DNA of 64,000 bases, from positions 1 to 64,000 of the forward strand of contig NZ_JACOFZ010000012.1 of NCBI RefSeq assembly GCF_014284155.1, in the 5' to 3' direction. Under the pieces are notes generated by a model. The model saw nothing but the letters and a program-made list of their open reading frames with translations, had not been told where the DNA came from and searched no databases. Shown here in pieces: positions 8,942 to 17,586 of the stretch; within the stretch, counting starts at the first letter, position 1, and each line of letters starts with the position of its first letter. Made by a program: the position numbers and the translations under genes. Origin of the DNA: Affinundibacterium nitidum (GTDB taxonomy: Bacteria; Pseudomonadota; Gammaproteobacteria; Burkholderiales; Burkholderiaceae_D).

Positions 8942-9817
8942 ATGGCATTTCAGGTTCAATTGAAACAAAGATGGCAAAGCTTGGGCCTTGCGCTCTCACT
9001 TCTCATGCTCGGTGCCTGCGCGCCTATCAGCGAGCTTCAAGCAAACAAACAAGAGAGCGAGCAAGCGATACGCATCGTCTTGGTTGGTGACTCTACCATG
9101 GCAACCAAGAGCGGCTATGGCGATGCGTTATGCGAGCGTTTTACGCCAGCAGTGCAGTGCATTAATCTTGCTCGCGGCGGTCGTAGTTCTGGCAGTTTTC
9201 GTGCTGAAGGCTTATGGAAACAAGTCGAAGATTTACTCAAAGATCAATCAGGGCGTAAGACGTTCGTCTTGATCCAGTTTGGGCACAATGATCAACCTGG
9301 AAAGCCAGGACGCTCGACTGACTTAGCGACGGAATTTCCCGTCAATATGGCGCGCTATGTAGATGAAGTACGCGCTTGGAATGGTGTACCTGTACTAGTC
9401 ACACCCTTAACTCGTCGCAGCTTTCGTGCTGGCGTTTTAGAAAACAACCTCTTGCCTTGGGCACAGGCGATCGAGAAGATAGGGCAGGAACGTCATGCTA
9501 CTGTGTTGCCACTCAATGCAAAAAGTTATGCGGCAGTACAAACGATGGGGGAGGCAGAGGCGGACACCTTAGCAGTAGCGCCTCCACCGGTAGTGAATAA
9601 GCAAGTGGATGAAGCAGGTTCAAGCAGACCTGATATCGCAAAGTTAGAGCCTCAGGGCGCGCCAAAGTCTGCTTTTGATCGCACCCACGTGGGTCGCAAA
9701 GGTGCTGTCTTTTTCGCCGACATGGTGTTGCGTGAATTGATGCAGGCGTATCCAGAAACCAAGGCCTTGGTTGGGCCAGCCTTGACGACTGAAGTAGCAA
9801 AAGAAGGAAGTAAATAA
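8942..9817 (+). CDS. SGNH-hydrolase lipoprotein, rhamnogalacturonan acetylesterase-like (CE12)
   Basis: The 291-residue protein starts with a lipoprotein signal ending in MLGAC (Cys26). A GDSL/SGNH fold follows: block I VLVGDSTMA with the nucleophilic serine, a glycine block ARGGRSSGSF, block III FGHND, and the catalytic Asp-His pair in FDRTHVGRKGA near the C-terminus. This is the arrangement of CE12 rhamnogalacturonan/pectin acetylesterases, which remove acetyl groups so that glycosidases and lyases can act. An insertion between the FGHND block and the DxxH block (about residues 205-235) is low in complexity. Its stop overlaps the next start by one base, so it is translationally coupled to the pectinase fusion. 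It is probably periplasmic or surface-anchored. Confidence 0.85.
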   Translation: MAFQVQLKQRWQSLGLALSLLMLGACAPISELQANKQESEQAIRIVLVGDSTMATKSGYGDALCERFTPAVQCINLARGGRSSGSFRAEGLWKQVEDLLKDQSGRKTFVLIQFGHNDQPGKPGRSTDLATEFPVNMARYVDEVRAWNGVPVLVTPLTRRSFRAGVLENNLLPWAQAIEKIGQERHATVLPLNAKSYAAVQTMGEAEADTLAVAPPPVVNKQVDEAGSSRPDIAKLEPQGAPKSAFDRTHVGRKGAVFFADMVLRELMQAYPETKALVGPALTTEVAKEGSK

Positions 9818-12621
9818 TGAAGTCCTTAAGCTTGAAATTGCTGATGTGCGCTTTGCCTTTCAGTTCGTTTTTATCTGCAGCCAGTTTTGCGCAAGATAGT
9901 CGGCAAGTGATCGAACCCCGTATGCCTGCGGTATGCACGGTGTTAACCGCGACGCAAGCAGCGAAAGACGTGGCAGAAAGTACCATCGTCGACACTCAAA
10001 AAATCCAAGCTGCGCTCGATCAATGCCCACAAGGACAGGCCGTGCAGTTAGCGGCAAATAATGAGCGAGATAGTTTTATTGCTGGACCACTACGTATTCC
10101 TTCCGGTGTTTCTTTGCGCATTGATCGCGAGGTGATCTTGTATGCCAGCACAGATCCAAGTTTGTTTGAGCGTGGTGATAAGTTTGGCGCATGTGGCGTC
10201 AACGCAGAAAAAGGCCGTCAATGTTTGCCCTTTATTCGCATAGAAGATGCGAAGTCCTCAGGCTTGTACGGCCCCGGCACGATTGATGGACAAGGTGCTG
10301 CTTTGGTTAAAGGTAAAACCGAATCGTGGTGGCAAATGGCGCGCCGTGCTCAGCGTGAAAACAATGAACACAATGTGCCGCGTTTGATCGAAGTCAATCG
10401 CTCGCAAGACATTACTTTCTATCAGCTACGCCTACAAAACTCTCCCAATTTTCATGTGACTTTGAATCGGGTTGATGGTTTTACTGCATGGGCAGTGGTG
10501 ATCGATACGCCCGCCACTTCGCGTAATACTGATGGTATTGATCCGATTTCGTCGCGCAATATTACGGTGGCACATAGTTATATCCGCACCGGTGACGACA
10601 ACATCGCGATTAAAGGAGGAAGTAGTGGAGTGGTCGAGAATGTCTCCATCTTGAATAATCATTTCTATAGCGGCCATGGCATGTCGATTGGTAGTGAAAC
10701 GAATGGTGGCGTGCGCAATGTCTTAGTACGCGATCTAAGTATGCAAGGCACCACTTCTGGCTTACGCATCAAGAGCGATGTTTCACGAGGTGGCGTGGTC
10801 GAACATATTCGATACGAAAACGTCTGTCTAAAAGATATTAAACGCCCCATTGATATCGACACGCATTACAACCCCAAGGCGATTGGCCGGTCTGTACCAT
10901 ATTATCGCGATATCGTGATGGAGAACGTGCACAGCCTAAGCCCAGGACAAATCATTTTGCGCGGCTACGATGCGCAAAATCCGCTGCGTTTGCAGATGAA
11001 ACAAGTCAGTGTAGCGGCGACTTCATTAGCAACACAAACCGTCGCCTTCGCTGAGATCAACGTCGATGGTAGGCCGCAATCCTTCCTTGAAGAAAGCAAA
11101 CGTATTGAATTGCCTACCGTGAGTGAGAGTACTTGCGCAGGTAAGTTCGCCGATTTCCCGGCGGTGCAAAAGAAGGATGTTCGCCCCCAGCTCACTGCCC
11201 AACAATCAGCATTGTTCAGCATTGAAGAAGTGCTTAAGCGTGTTGGTGAAGCAGGCAAAGAAAAGTTAGACCCATGGAACCCATTAAACGATGACTTAGT
11301 GCGCGCCTCAGATCTGAAGGCCGACTATGTGGTCGACCGCCGCTTGAAAGCCGATGGCATCCGTGTATTTCATAGTGTGCAAGCTGCAGTCAATCAAGCT
11401 TTGCTCGATGGCAGAAAACTGCAAGCTAAGACGGCAGGCAATAAACGTTTATGGATAGAACTTGCGCCTGATACTTATCGAGAACTCTTGTATGTGCCTG
11501 TGACCGCGGTTCCGATCACCTTGTTTTCAAAAAATGAAGATGCGCGTCAAACAAAGATCGTCGCCAATCTACATGCGGCATTACTGGGCCGTGCTTATAT
11601 CAGCCGTTTCGCCAAGCAGTTTGAAAGTGTAGACCCTAGCATTGTCGAGATGTTCAATAGCATCAAAGACAGGCCAGTGATCGGCACTAACGGCAGCGCA
11701 GTGGCGTGGATACGCGGTGACGGTTTTCAAGTCAAAAACATCACGATTGAAAACGCCTACAACAAAGAAGCGATCGATACCTCAGCCGAATGTCCGAATA
11801 GCAGTTGCGGCGCAACAGCGGGTACAGCCCCGGTGGTCGTTGTGCATCACCAAGCGGTAGCGATGATGGTGGAAGGCGCAGACAAAGTTCAATTTGAAAA
11901 TTTACGCCTCTTGGGTCTGCAAGATACTTTGTACTTACGTTCGACGAAACCTGGCCTCAGTGTGCGGAGTTTCTTCCATCGTTCTTATGTGGAGGGTAAT
12001 GTCGATTTTATCTTCGGCGACACCACGGCTTACTTCTATCGATCTGAAATTAAGTCTATCGGTGATCGTTCCACTTCGTACGTGGCGGCACCGAACACCA
12101 ATTTGCGTAGCGCCTATGGCTTCGTGTTTAACGAATGCAATTTCACACACGATGGCAGCGCCAATGCTTTAGCAGGTAAATTCTATTTGGCACGGCAATG
12201 GTTCCATACACAAAAGTGCACCCCGTATGCAGGTATCAATGTGCCGGGCTATCGTTGTGAGTTAGCCGATGTCGATGGCTATCAGGCGCCTGTTGGCACC
12301 ATTAGCAAACAAGTCTTAGAAACCGTCGGTAAAGTCGTGATTTTGAATTCACGCATTGGTGCGCATATTCAAACGCAACATCCTTGGGCTGATTGGAACA
12401 AAAAAGGTAGCCTCGCTTTCCGCCCAGCGCAATATGCAGTGGCCGATTATTTTGCCAATTTAGCGGAAGTCAGCAAAGAACGCGATGCCGACTGGGTACA
12501 GCAGCTAGGCTATAGCTTACCGTTGATTATGCCAACGCCGGCTGCAGCAATATTCTTAGCTGAGTTTAACAATAGCGTAGAAGCAGCGCCCGCCACTTCG
12601 CCTGCTCATCCTTCAAAGTGA
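9817..12621 (+). CDS. Two-domain pectinase: GH28 polygalacturonase fused to CE8 pectin methylesterase
   Basis: The 934-residue exported protein (signal peptide ending near ASFAQ) carries two catalytic domains. The N-terminal GH28 right-handed helix has all four family motifs: NTDG (237-240), GDDN (259-262, two catalytic aspartates), GHG (286-288) and RIK (317-319). From about residue 490 a CE8 pectinesterase domain shows LGLQDTL (acid D703), NVDFIFG (nucleophile D730) and LARQW (R793/W795, the LGRPW equivalent). One polypeptide can therefore remove methyl esters and cut the resulting polygalacturonate. It overlaps the upstream esterase gene by one base, and a Tat-exported GH28 gene follows after 13 bases. 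Confidence 0.92.
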   Translation: MKSLSLKLLMCALPFSSFLSAASFAQDSRQVIEPRMPAVCTVLTATQAAKDVAESTIVDTQKIQAALDQCPQGQAVQLAANNERDSFIAGPLRIPSGVSLRIDREVILYASTDPSLFERGDKFGACGVNAEKGRQCLPFIRIEDAKSSGLYGPGTIDGQGAALVKGKTESWWQMARRAQRENNEHNVPRLIEVNRSQDITFYQLRLQNSPNFHVTLNRVDGFTAWAVVIDTPATSRNTDGIDPISSRNITVAHSYIRTGDDNIAIKGGSSGVVENVSILNNHFYSGHGMSIGSETNGGVRNVLVRDLSMQGTTSGLRIKSDVSRGGVVEHIRYENVCLKDIKRPIDIDTHYNPKAIGRSVPYYRDIVMENVHSLSPGQIILRGYDAQNPLRLQMKQVSVAATSLATQTVAFAEINVDGRPQSFLEESKRIELPTVSESTCAGKFADFPAVQKKDVRPQLTAQQSALFSIEEVLKRVGEAGKEKLDPWNPLNDDLVRASDLKADYVVDRRLKADGIRVFHSVQAAVNQALLDGRKLQAKTAGNKRLWIELAPDTYRELLYVPVTAVPITLFSKNEDARQTKIVANLHAALLGRAYISRFAKQFESVDPSIVEMFNSIKDRPVIGTNGSAVAWIRGDGFQVKNITIENAYNKEAIDTSAECPNSSCGATAGTAPVVVVHHQAVAMMVEGADKVQFENLRLLGLQDTLYLRSTKPGLSVRSFFHRSYVEGNVDFIFGDTTAYFYRSEIKSIGDRSTSYVAAPNTNLRSAYGFVFNECNFTHDGSANALAGKFYLARQWFHTQKCTPYAGINVPGYRCELADVDGYQAPVGTISKQVLETVGKVVILNSRIGAHIQTQHPWADWNKKGSLAFRPAQYAVADYFANLAEVSKERDADWVQQLGYSLPLIMPTPAAAIFLAEFNNSVEAAPATSPAHPSK

Positions 12622-12634
12622 ATGAAAGCTTCCT

Positions 12635-14491
12635 ATGAATAAGCCTCAAAATAAGAATCAAACACGCCGACGCTTCCTCCAAAGCACCAGCCTAATAGGC
12701 GGCGCACTTTGCCTGCCTACGGCATGGAGCCAAAGCAAAATGGAAAGCGACCCATGGCAACGTGCGCAAAGTATCGTTGATCGTTTCGCCAAAGCTTTGC
12801 CATTTCGCGACCAAGATTTTTCAGTGCTGGAGTTCGGTGCCAAGCGATGCGAATTAGATTCGGTCAAGGCTTGGGTATCCCATGAAGAACAAGCGACATT
12901 GCCAACGCCGAAGACCGGTAGTCATGATTGTTATCCTGCATTTGCGGCTGCGATCGCCGCTTGCCATCAAGCTGGGGGCGGACGCGTCGTCATTCCTAAA
13001 GGTGATTGGTATTGTGCTGGCCCCTTGGTTTTGCTATCAAATGTGCATGTGCATTTACAAGCGGGTGCGCATATCTTCTTTAGTCATCAACCTGAACACT
13101 ACGCTCAATATGGCAGTGTTGATTGTGGTGCCAATGGCCGCTTGGTGATTTCGCGTTGGCAGAGTAATGATTGCTTAAATTACTCACCGATGGTGTATGC
13201 CTTCGGACAAACCAATATTGCGCTTACAGGCGAAGATTGGAGCAGTATTCTAGACGGGCAGGGCGGAGTGCCATTTAATGAAGCTGGCGATTGTTGGTGG
13301 ACTTGGAAGGGCAAACAAAAAACTATCAACTCAGTTGGACAAGACACTACGCCTAACTACAAGGCTGGCAAGATGTCGGAGAACACGGTGAATCCACTGA
13401 ACGCCAAAGCTTTGTCTGACGTGGTCAATATCAGTCAAGAAGAGGCCTCCTTAATTCAAGCCGAAGGCGACCGGTGGCGCGCAGATGGTGCCTACTTGCC
13501 AGCTTTATCTGAAGCCAAAGTGCCGCTACCAAAACGTGTCTTCGGTAAAGGGCATTATCTACGCCCACCGATGATACAGTTGATCGGCTGCGATCGCGTT
13601 TGGCTGCAAGGCTATCAAGTCTGCAATACACCATTCTGGCAGCATCACCCCGTCAATTGCCGCGACATCTTGATCAAGAATGTGCTCGCGAAAAGCCACG
13701 GCCCCAATAGCGATGGTTTTGACCCCGAGGCTTGCGACAATGTCTTAGTCGAGTCCTGCACCTTCGACACCGGCGACGACTGTATTGCGATTAAAGCGGG
13801 CAAAAATCGCGATACGCAATATGGCCCTTCGCAAAATATCGTGATACAAAACTGTACCATGCAAAGCGGCCACGGCGCCGTCACCTTGGGCAGCGAAATG
13901 GCGGGCGGCATACAACATGTGTACGCACAAAACCTCTTGTTCGAGAACATGCATTGGGCGACCAACACATTGAACACCGCGATACGTCTCAAAACCAATA
14001 TGAACCGCGGCGGTTTCTTACGCCACTTCTATGTACGCAACGTACGCATCCCCAACGGCGTACAAACCAGCCCATCGTTCTACGCGTCATTACCAGGTTC
14101 GCCCATCGCGTCCCGCACGGTGGCGTCCGCTGCAGGCGCTGTCGTCACCTTCGACTGTGACTACGCACCCGTGGCTGATAATGTACGTACCCGTCCACCC
14201 GAAGTGAGCCACGTACATATTTCAAATGTGACGGTCGGTAATGTGAAATCAAAAACAGGGCAACATTCCTGCTACCAAGCAATAGTGATCTTGGGCCCCG
14301 TCGCCTCGGATTACAACGGGCCTGTGCCTATGCCAACAATATTGCCCGTGCGTGATGTGGTCATTGAAAATTGCGATTTTGGTGACCCTGTCAATCAAGA
14401 GCAATACATGTACCTGTATAACGTGCAGGGATTGAAGCTAAAAAATGTAAAGATAGCTGGGAAGACGATTACGCAGGAATTTAAAGCGTAG
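12635..14491 (+). CDS. GH28 polygalacturonase with Tat signal
   Basis: The 618-residue protein begins with a twin-arginine signal (TRRRFLQSTSLIGGALCLP), so it is probably folded in the cytoplasm and exported by Tat. The GH28 motifs are complete: NSDG (358-361), GDDC (380-383), GHG (412-414) and RLK (451-453). A roughly 100-residue insertion before the helix core (residues about 215-310) has few familiar features. It hydrolyses alpha-1,4 galacturonan, perhaps as an exo-enzyme on short oligomers. It is the last gene of the esterase-fusion-GH28 operon and is followed by a terminator. Codon use and style match its neighbours. Confidence 0.9.
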   Translation: MNKPQNKNQTRRRFLQSTSLIGGALCLPTAWSQSKMESDPWQRAQSIVDRFAKALPFRDQDFSVLEFGAKRCELDSVKAWVSHEEQATLPTPKTGSHDCYPAFAAAIAACHQAGGGRVVIPKGDWYCAGPLVLLSNVHVHLQAGAHIFFSHQPEHYAQYGSVDCGANGRLVISRWQSNDCLNYSPMVYAFGQTNIALTGEDWSSILDGQGGVPFNEAGDCWWTWKGKQKTINSVGQDTTPNYKAGKMSENTVNPLNAKALSDVVNISQEEASLIQAEGDRWRADGAYLPALSEAKVPLPKRVFGKGHYLRPPMIQLIGCDRVWLQGYQVCNTPFWQHHPVNCRDILIKNVLAKSHGPNSDGFDPEACDNVLVESCTFDTGDDCIAIKAGKNRDTQYGPSQNIVIQNCTMQSGHGAVTLGSEMAGGIQHVYAQNLLFENMHWATNTLNTAIRLKTNMNRGGFLRHFYVRNVRIPNGVQTSPSFYASLPGSPIASRTVASAAGAVVTFDCDYAPVADNVRTRPPEVSHVHISNVTVGNVKSKTGQHSCYQAIVILGPVASDYNGPVPMPTILPVRDVVIENCDFGDPVNQEQYMYLYNVQGLKLKNVKIAGKTITQEFKA

Positions 14492-14540
14492 ATGGCCTTT
14501 GTGTAGTGCCCGGCTAGTAGCGTGACCAGATATTTTCGAA

Positions 14541-14566
14541 ATGCCCGACTTGTTCGGGCATTTTTG
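14541..14566 (+). terminator. Rho-independent terminator of the pectinase operon
   Basis: The stem ATGCCCGA/TCGGGCAT with a 5-base loop is followed by TTTTGTTTTTT. Between it and the DUF4375 gene (a gap of about 260 bases) only alternative in-frame starts of that gene are visible. Confidence 0.88.
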
Positions 14567-14823
14567 TTTTTTATGGTTGTGTATTTGGTATGATTGCAAG
14601 GTTCGGTTAAATTTGAAATCACCTTGGCGCTTTTTGCAAAATTTTAGTACTCGGCGATTTGGCACTGGGCAGCGAAGAGTGTGTATTCATGGGGTATTGG
14701 AGAGTTTCAATGAAAAGTATTGTGCGACCATCTGGTCTTACGCCCGTCATATCACCGTCTATATCTAGTTCGGCAAAAATGCGTCGACTATTAACTCTAC
14801 TTCTTGTCGGAGGCGTCGCCGCC

Positions 14824-15330
14824 ATGAGCGAAGCAAAAGGAAAAAAATTTCTCGATTCTTATGGTGGTCAGACTGTCGATCAGCTGATTGCGATGGAATC
14901 AGACTATCGTATCGATTCCCTTGTGCTCGCTTTTGAAGGGGCGCTGCTACAGAAGCAAGAAAAGAAGAAGCTCTCGCGCATCGAGCTTGATATCTTGGCT
15001 GTCGAGGCGATGGAGCGCGAAGTTAATAATGGTGGGTATCATCAGTTTTTCCTTAATTCGTCCAAGAAGTTCGCTGCTATCCTTCCTTCTTCGCTGGAGC
15101 GAATCGGTTGCCCGGCCGCCGCCAAGATCACTTCGGATGCGCTCGCATACCTGAAGATCAGCGGCGACGTTACGGTTGCGAAGATCGATGCTGCACTGGA
15201 TCGTCTAGGCGACAAAGCGATTACTGATCTCGGAAAGATGGATAATCGGTACTTCCAGAATAAAGAGGCGATAGCGGACAAACTGTTCACATACATCAAA
15301 GCGAACAAGGGTGAGATTGTACTGAAGTGA
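14824..15330 (+). CDS. DUF4375 (DMP19-like) protein
   Basis: The 168-residue cytoplasmic-looking protein contains the DUF4375 core: EAMEREVNNGGYHQFFLNSS followed by a helical stretch (LERIGCPAAAKITSDAL) and a C-terminal acidic/helical part. The family is widespread in bacteria near toxin, immunity or unknown genes; its biochemical role is not known. The reading frame is open further upstream (ATG at 14710 with GGAG, ATG at 14779 giving a signal-like MRRLLTLLLVGG). The start at 14824 is chosen because it has GGAGG 10 bases upstream and the family usually starts just before the KKFLDSYGGQT segment. If the 14779 start is used, the protein could be exported. Confidence 0.7.
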   Translation: MSEAKGKKFLDSYGGQTVDQLIAMESDYRIDSLVLAFEGALLQKQEKKKLSRIELDILAVEAMEREVNNGGYHQFFLNSSKKFAAILPSSLERIGCPAAAKITSDALAYLKISGDVTVAKIDAALDRLGDKAITDLGKMDNRYFQNKEAIADKLFTYIKANKGEIVLK

Positions 15331-15341
15331 GGAAAGTCCAC

Positions 15342-15373
15342 GTAGGTACGATTAAAGCAAAGCGTAATCGTAC
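15342..15373 (+). repeat. REP element, left boundary of the RAYT locus
   Basis: A GTAG tetranucleotide is followed by a 9-base stem GTACGATTA/TAATCGTAC with a 10-base loop. The GTAG-plus-hairpin layout is the hallmark of REPs recognised by RAYT transposases. It starts 12 bases after the DUF4375 stop. Confidence 0.85.
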
Positions 15374-15418
15374 GCATGCATCCGCAACCCATCACAACTA
15401 ATCAAAACCCATCAATCC

Positions 15419-15949
15419 ATGCCAAATTATCGACGCGCATTTGTTGCTGGTGGGACGTGGTTTTTCACGGTGAACCTCTTGCAACGACATGGAAATAATT
15501 TGCTTGTACGAGAAATCGAATTGCTTAGGCGTGTTGTGCAACAGGTACGCCAAAAGCATCCTTTTTACATCGACGCATGGGTTGTGTTGCCAGAGCATCT
15601 CCATTGTGTCTTGACGCTGCCGCCCGGCGACAGCGATTTTAGTTTGCGCTGGCGTCTCATCAAAACCGCATTTTCTCGCGCATTGCCGAGGGAAGAAAGA
15701 ATATCAGCGACCCGCCAAAAGTATGGCGAACGCGGCATTTGGCAGCGACATTATTGGGAACATTTGATCCGCGACGAGCTTGATTTCCAAAGGCATGTCG
15801 ATTATGTTCACGTCAATCCTTTGAAACATGGATTGGTGAAACGTGTACGCGATTGGCCCTATTCCACCTTTCATCAACATGTTGTGAAGGAGATTTATTC
15901 CTTGGATTGGTGCGGTGATGTGGAAATACATGTTGGTGGTGGCGATTGA
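15419..15949 (+). CDS. REP-associated tyrosine transposase (RAYT, Y1/HUH family)
   Basis: The 176-residue protein starts MPNYRRAFVAGGTWFFTVNL, the usual RAYT N-terminus. It has the HUH metal-binding motif PEHLHCV (H60, H62) and the single catalytic tyrosine in DYVHVNPLKHGLV (Y129). RAYTs are domesticated relatives of IS200/IS605 TnpA that cleave REP hairpins and are thought to have spread REPs. The gene is flanked by one REP on each side in inverted orientation, and a second REP pair enclosing a deleted copy lies 0.75 kb downstream. Catalytic residues look intact, so the protein may be active. Confidence 0.93.
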   Translation: MPNYRRAFVAGGTWFFTVNLLQRHGNNLLVREIELLRRVVQQVRQKHPFYIDAWVVLPEHLHCVLTLPPGDSDFSLRWRLIKTAFSRALPREERISATRQKYGERGIWQRHYWEHLIRDELDFQRHVDYVHVNPLKHGLVKRVRDWPYSTFHQHVVKEIYSLDWCGDVEIHVGGGD

Positions 15950-15954
15950 CATAT

Positions 15955-15986
15955 GTACGATTACGCTGCGCTTAAATCGTACCTAC
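15955..15986 (-). repeat. REP element, right boundary of the RAYT locus (inverted)
   Basis: It is the reverse complement of the left REP: GTACGATTA, loop, AAATCGTAC, then CTAC. The stem has one mismatch. It starts 5 bases after the RAYT stop. Confidence 0.82.
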
Positions 15987-15991
15987 GGGGG

Positions 15992-16552
15992 TTACGTTTG
16001 CTCAATAACGATTATTAAAGCTCGCGCCTCGCAGAAATCCGTGTTTAGTGCAGCAACTCTTTTAGCGAATTCTCGATTTGTAAAGCCCAAAGCTACACCT
16101 TTTACCTCCCCTCTCGTGGAATAGCGAACGTGCTTTAGAAAAACTGGTTGGTAAAAACTTGTCGCTGGCGCCTTAGCTCTTCGTGTGAGGTAATACAGAG
16201 ATGTAATCAAGGCAGCAGGCAATGCCGCAAACAGGATCATGTTGTTTGCTAGGAAGCGAGGAAGTTCATTTGCATAAATTAATGACAAACCCAAGAAGGG
16301 CCAGAAAAGACCAAAAGCAATAAGACACTTTATCAAAATGTTTTTTCGGAAACGAAGTGCCGAACGCTCACAATTGTTGCAGAAAGGGAGTTCAATTTTT
16401 AGTGTACGCTCAACGCCGCCGATAACGAAGTAGCTAATATCTTTTAATTCAGTTTCAGTTCGAAATACATTTTCTGTTGACCCACAGTTGCAGCAGGAAT
16501 CCTGCGGGATTCGGAAGGGGAGGTTTTTTAATAACTCGCGTGGTGTGAACAT
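15992..16552 (-). CDS. Hypothetical membrane protein with N-terminal zinc ribbon
   Basis: The 186-residue protein is not recognised as a named family. Near the N-terminus it has two cysteine pairs (CCNCGS at about 20-23 and CNNC at about 57-60) that would form a zinc ribbon. Two hydrophobic helices follow (about 74-92 and 104-122), then a basic loop and a cytoplasmic tail of about 60 residues. It lies on the minus strand between the complete RAYT locus and the deleted RAYT copy, with its stop 6 bases from a REP. The A+T-rich upstream region (16553-16690) differs from the flanking operons, which suggests recent acquisition. Function unknown. Confidence 0.7.
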   Translation of the reverse strand: MFTPRELLKNLPFRIPQDSCCNCGSTENVFRTETELKDISYFVIGGVERTLKIELPFCNNCERSALRFRKNILIKCLIAFGLFWPFLGLSLIYANELPRFLANNMILFAALPAALITSLYYLTRRAKAPATSFYQPVFLKHVRYSTRGEVKGVALGFTNREFAKRVAALNTDFCEARALIIVIEQT

Positions 16553-16695
16553 AATCGACGTCGAACAAAATTTAAAAATAAGGAAAAGGAATTATACGAA
16601 GAATTTCAATTGAATATACATCGATTTTAGATAATTTGAACAACTCTATTTTTAAAATCAAATGAACGCACATTTCAAGAAAAACACATAGGTAC

Positions 16696-16727
16696 GTAGG
16701 TACGATTAAAGCGCAGCGTAATCGTAC
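16696..16727 (+). repeat. REP element, left boundary of the deleted RAYT copy
   Basis: GTAG is followed by the perfect 9-base stem GTACGATTA/TAATCGTAC. Just upstream, AGGTAC is duplicated (ATAGGTACGTAGGTAC), suggesting a REP-on-REP insertion or slippage. Orientation is the same as the REP at 15342. Confidence 0.85.
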
Positions 16728-16762
16728 GCATGCGATTGGAACCAAATACAACTAATTAAATA

Positions 16763-16912
16763 TCGATTATGTTCACGTCAATCTTTTGAAACATGGATTG
16801 GTGAAACGCGTACGTGATTGGCCCTATTCGACCTTTCATCATCATGTTGCGAAAGGGAATTTACCCCTTGGATTGGTGCGGTGATATGGAAATGCATGTT
16901 GGTGGCGATTGG
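16763..16912 (+). pseudogene. RAYT remnant, internally deleted, 3' third only
   Basis: The 150 bases match 15798-15949 of the intact RAYT gene nearly throughout (DYVHVN, LKHGLVKRVRDWPYSTFHHH). About 380 bases coding for the N-terminal two thirds, including the HUH motif, are missing, and there is a one-base insertion after the FHHH codons. The leader after the left REP (ACAACTAAT) is kept, so this is an internal deletion of a complete REP-RAYT-REP unit. It may still be mobilised in trans by the intact enzyme. Confidence 0.85.
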
Positions 16913-16917
16913 CATAC

Positions 16918-16949
16918 GTACGATTACGCTGCGCTTTAATCGTACCTAC
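16918..16949 (-). repeat. REP element, right boundary of the deleted RAYT copy (inverted)
   Basis: A perfect inverted partner of the REP at 16696: GTACGATTA, loop, TAATCGTAC, CTAC. It lies 47 bases before the start of the next gene. Confidence 0.85.
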
Positions 16950-16995
16950 GTGTGTTACATTATTCTCAGGATCAAACAACTCTTTCGGCCGCAAC

Positions 16996-17562
16996 ATGCA
17001 AAACAAATTCAAATCATCTTTTTCCTTAGTGATTGCCTTAGTCTGCTTCTACATTTCAAGCGCTTGCCTCGCATCTGACAATACTTCTAAGCCCTCTGAT
17101 CTGATCAGGAAGATAGAAGGCGTCTATAAACATCGTTTTGGAAACGGGCTCGTCTCCGGCGAAAAATATCAATCTGAAGACATCGTTGAAATTGTGAGCT
17201 ATTCCGAAGACGCGATTTATTTTAGAGCGTCATTGCAGTTCTACAATGGCCACACATGCGGCATCTCCGGAATTGCCAAGTTCTCAAATGATGCGTTCGT
17301 TTATCAGAGTGATAAATATCAAACGGAACAGAAGGTCTGCACTTTGAAAATATCTTCCAATAACGGTTCTTTGAATCTCACCGATAGAATCAACGCTGAG
17401 TCATCTTCAAGCTGCAGCGCCTATTGTGGCGCTCGGGGAAGTTTGGCGAACTACGACATTAGCCTCGCGAAAAAGCGAAATATTCGCTATATGCCGCTGA
17501 TCTTGAAATCACGGCAGTATGTTGAGGCTGTTGAGGAATATCAGAAAGAGAACGGCAAATAG
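16996..17562 (+). CDS. Secreted hypothetical protein
   Basis: The 188-residue protein (start at 16996, MQNKFKSSFSLVIALVCFYI, with a clear signal peptide ending near ACLAS) is not recognised. The mature part begins with a helical segment (DLIRKIEGVYKHRFGNGLVSG) and continues as a predicted small beta protein with four or more cysteines (NGHTCGISG, KVCTLK, SCSAYCGARG) that may form disulfides in the periplasm. It resembles small periplasmic lysozyme-inhibitor-like proteins only in size and cysteine content, so no function is claimed. A frame open to 16909 would run through the REP and is rejected as the start. A minus-strand lactonase gene is convergent. Confidence 0.72.
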   Translation: MQNKFKSSFSLVIALVCFYISSACLASDNTSKPSDLIRKIEGVYKHRFGNGLVSGEKYQSEDIVEIVSYSEDAIYFRASLQFYNGHTCGISGIAKFSNDAFVYQSDKYQTEQKVCTLKISSNNGSLNLTDRINAESSSSCSAYCGARGSLANYDISLAKKRNIRYMPLILKSRQYVEAVEEYQKENGK

Positions 17563-17586
17563 CTTGCGCTCGATATGCACGGCAGA

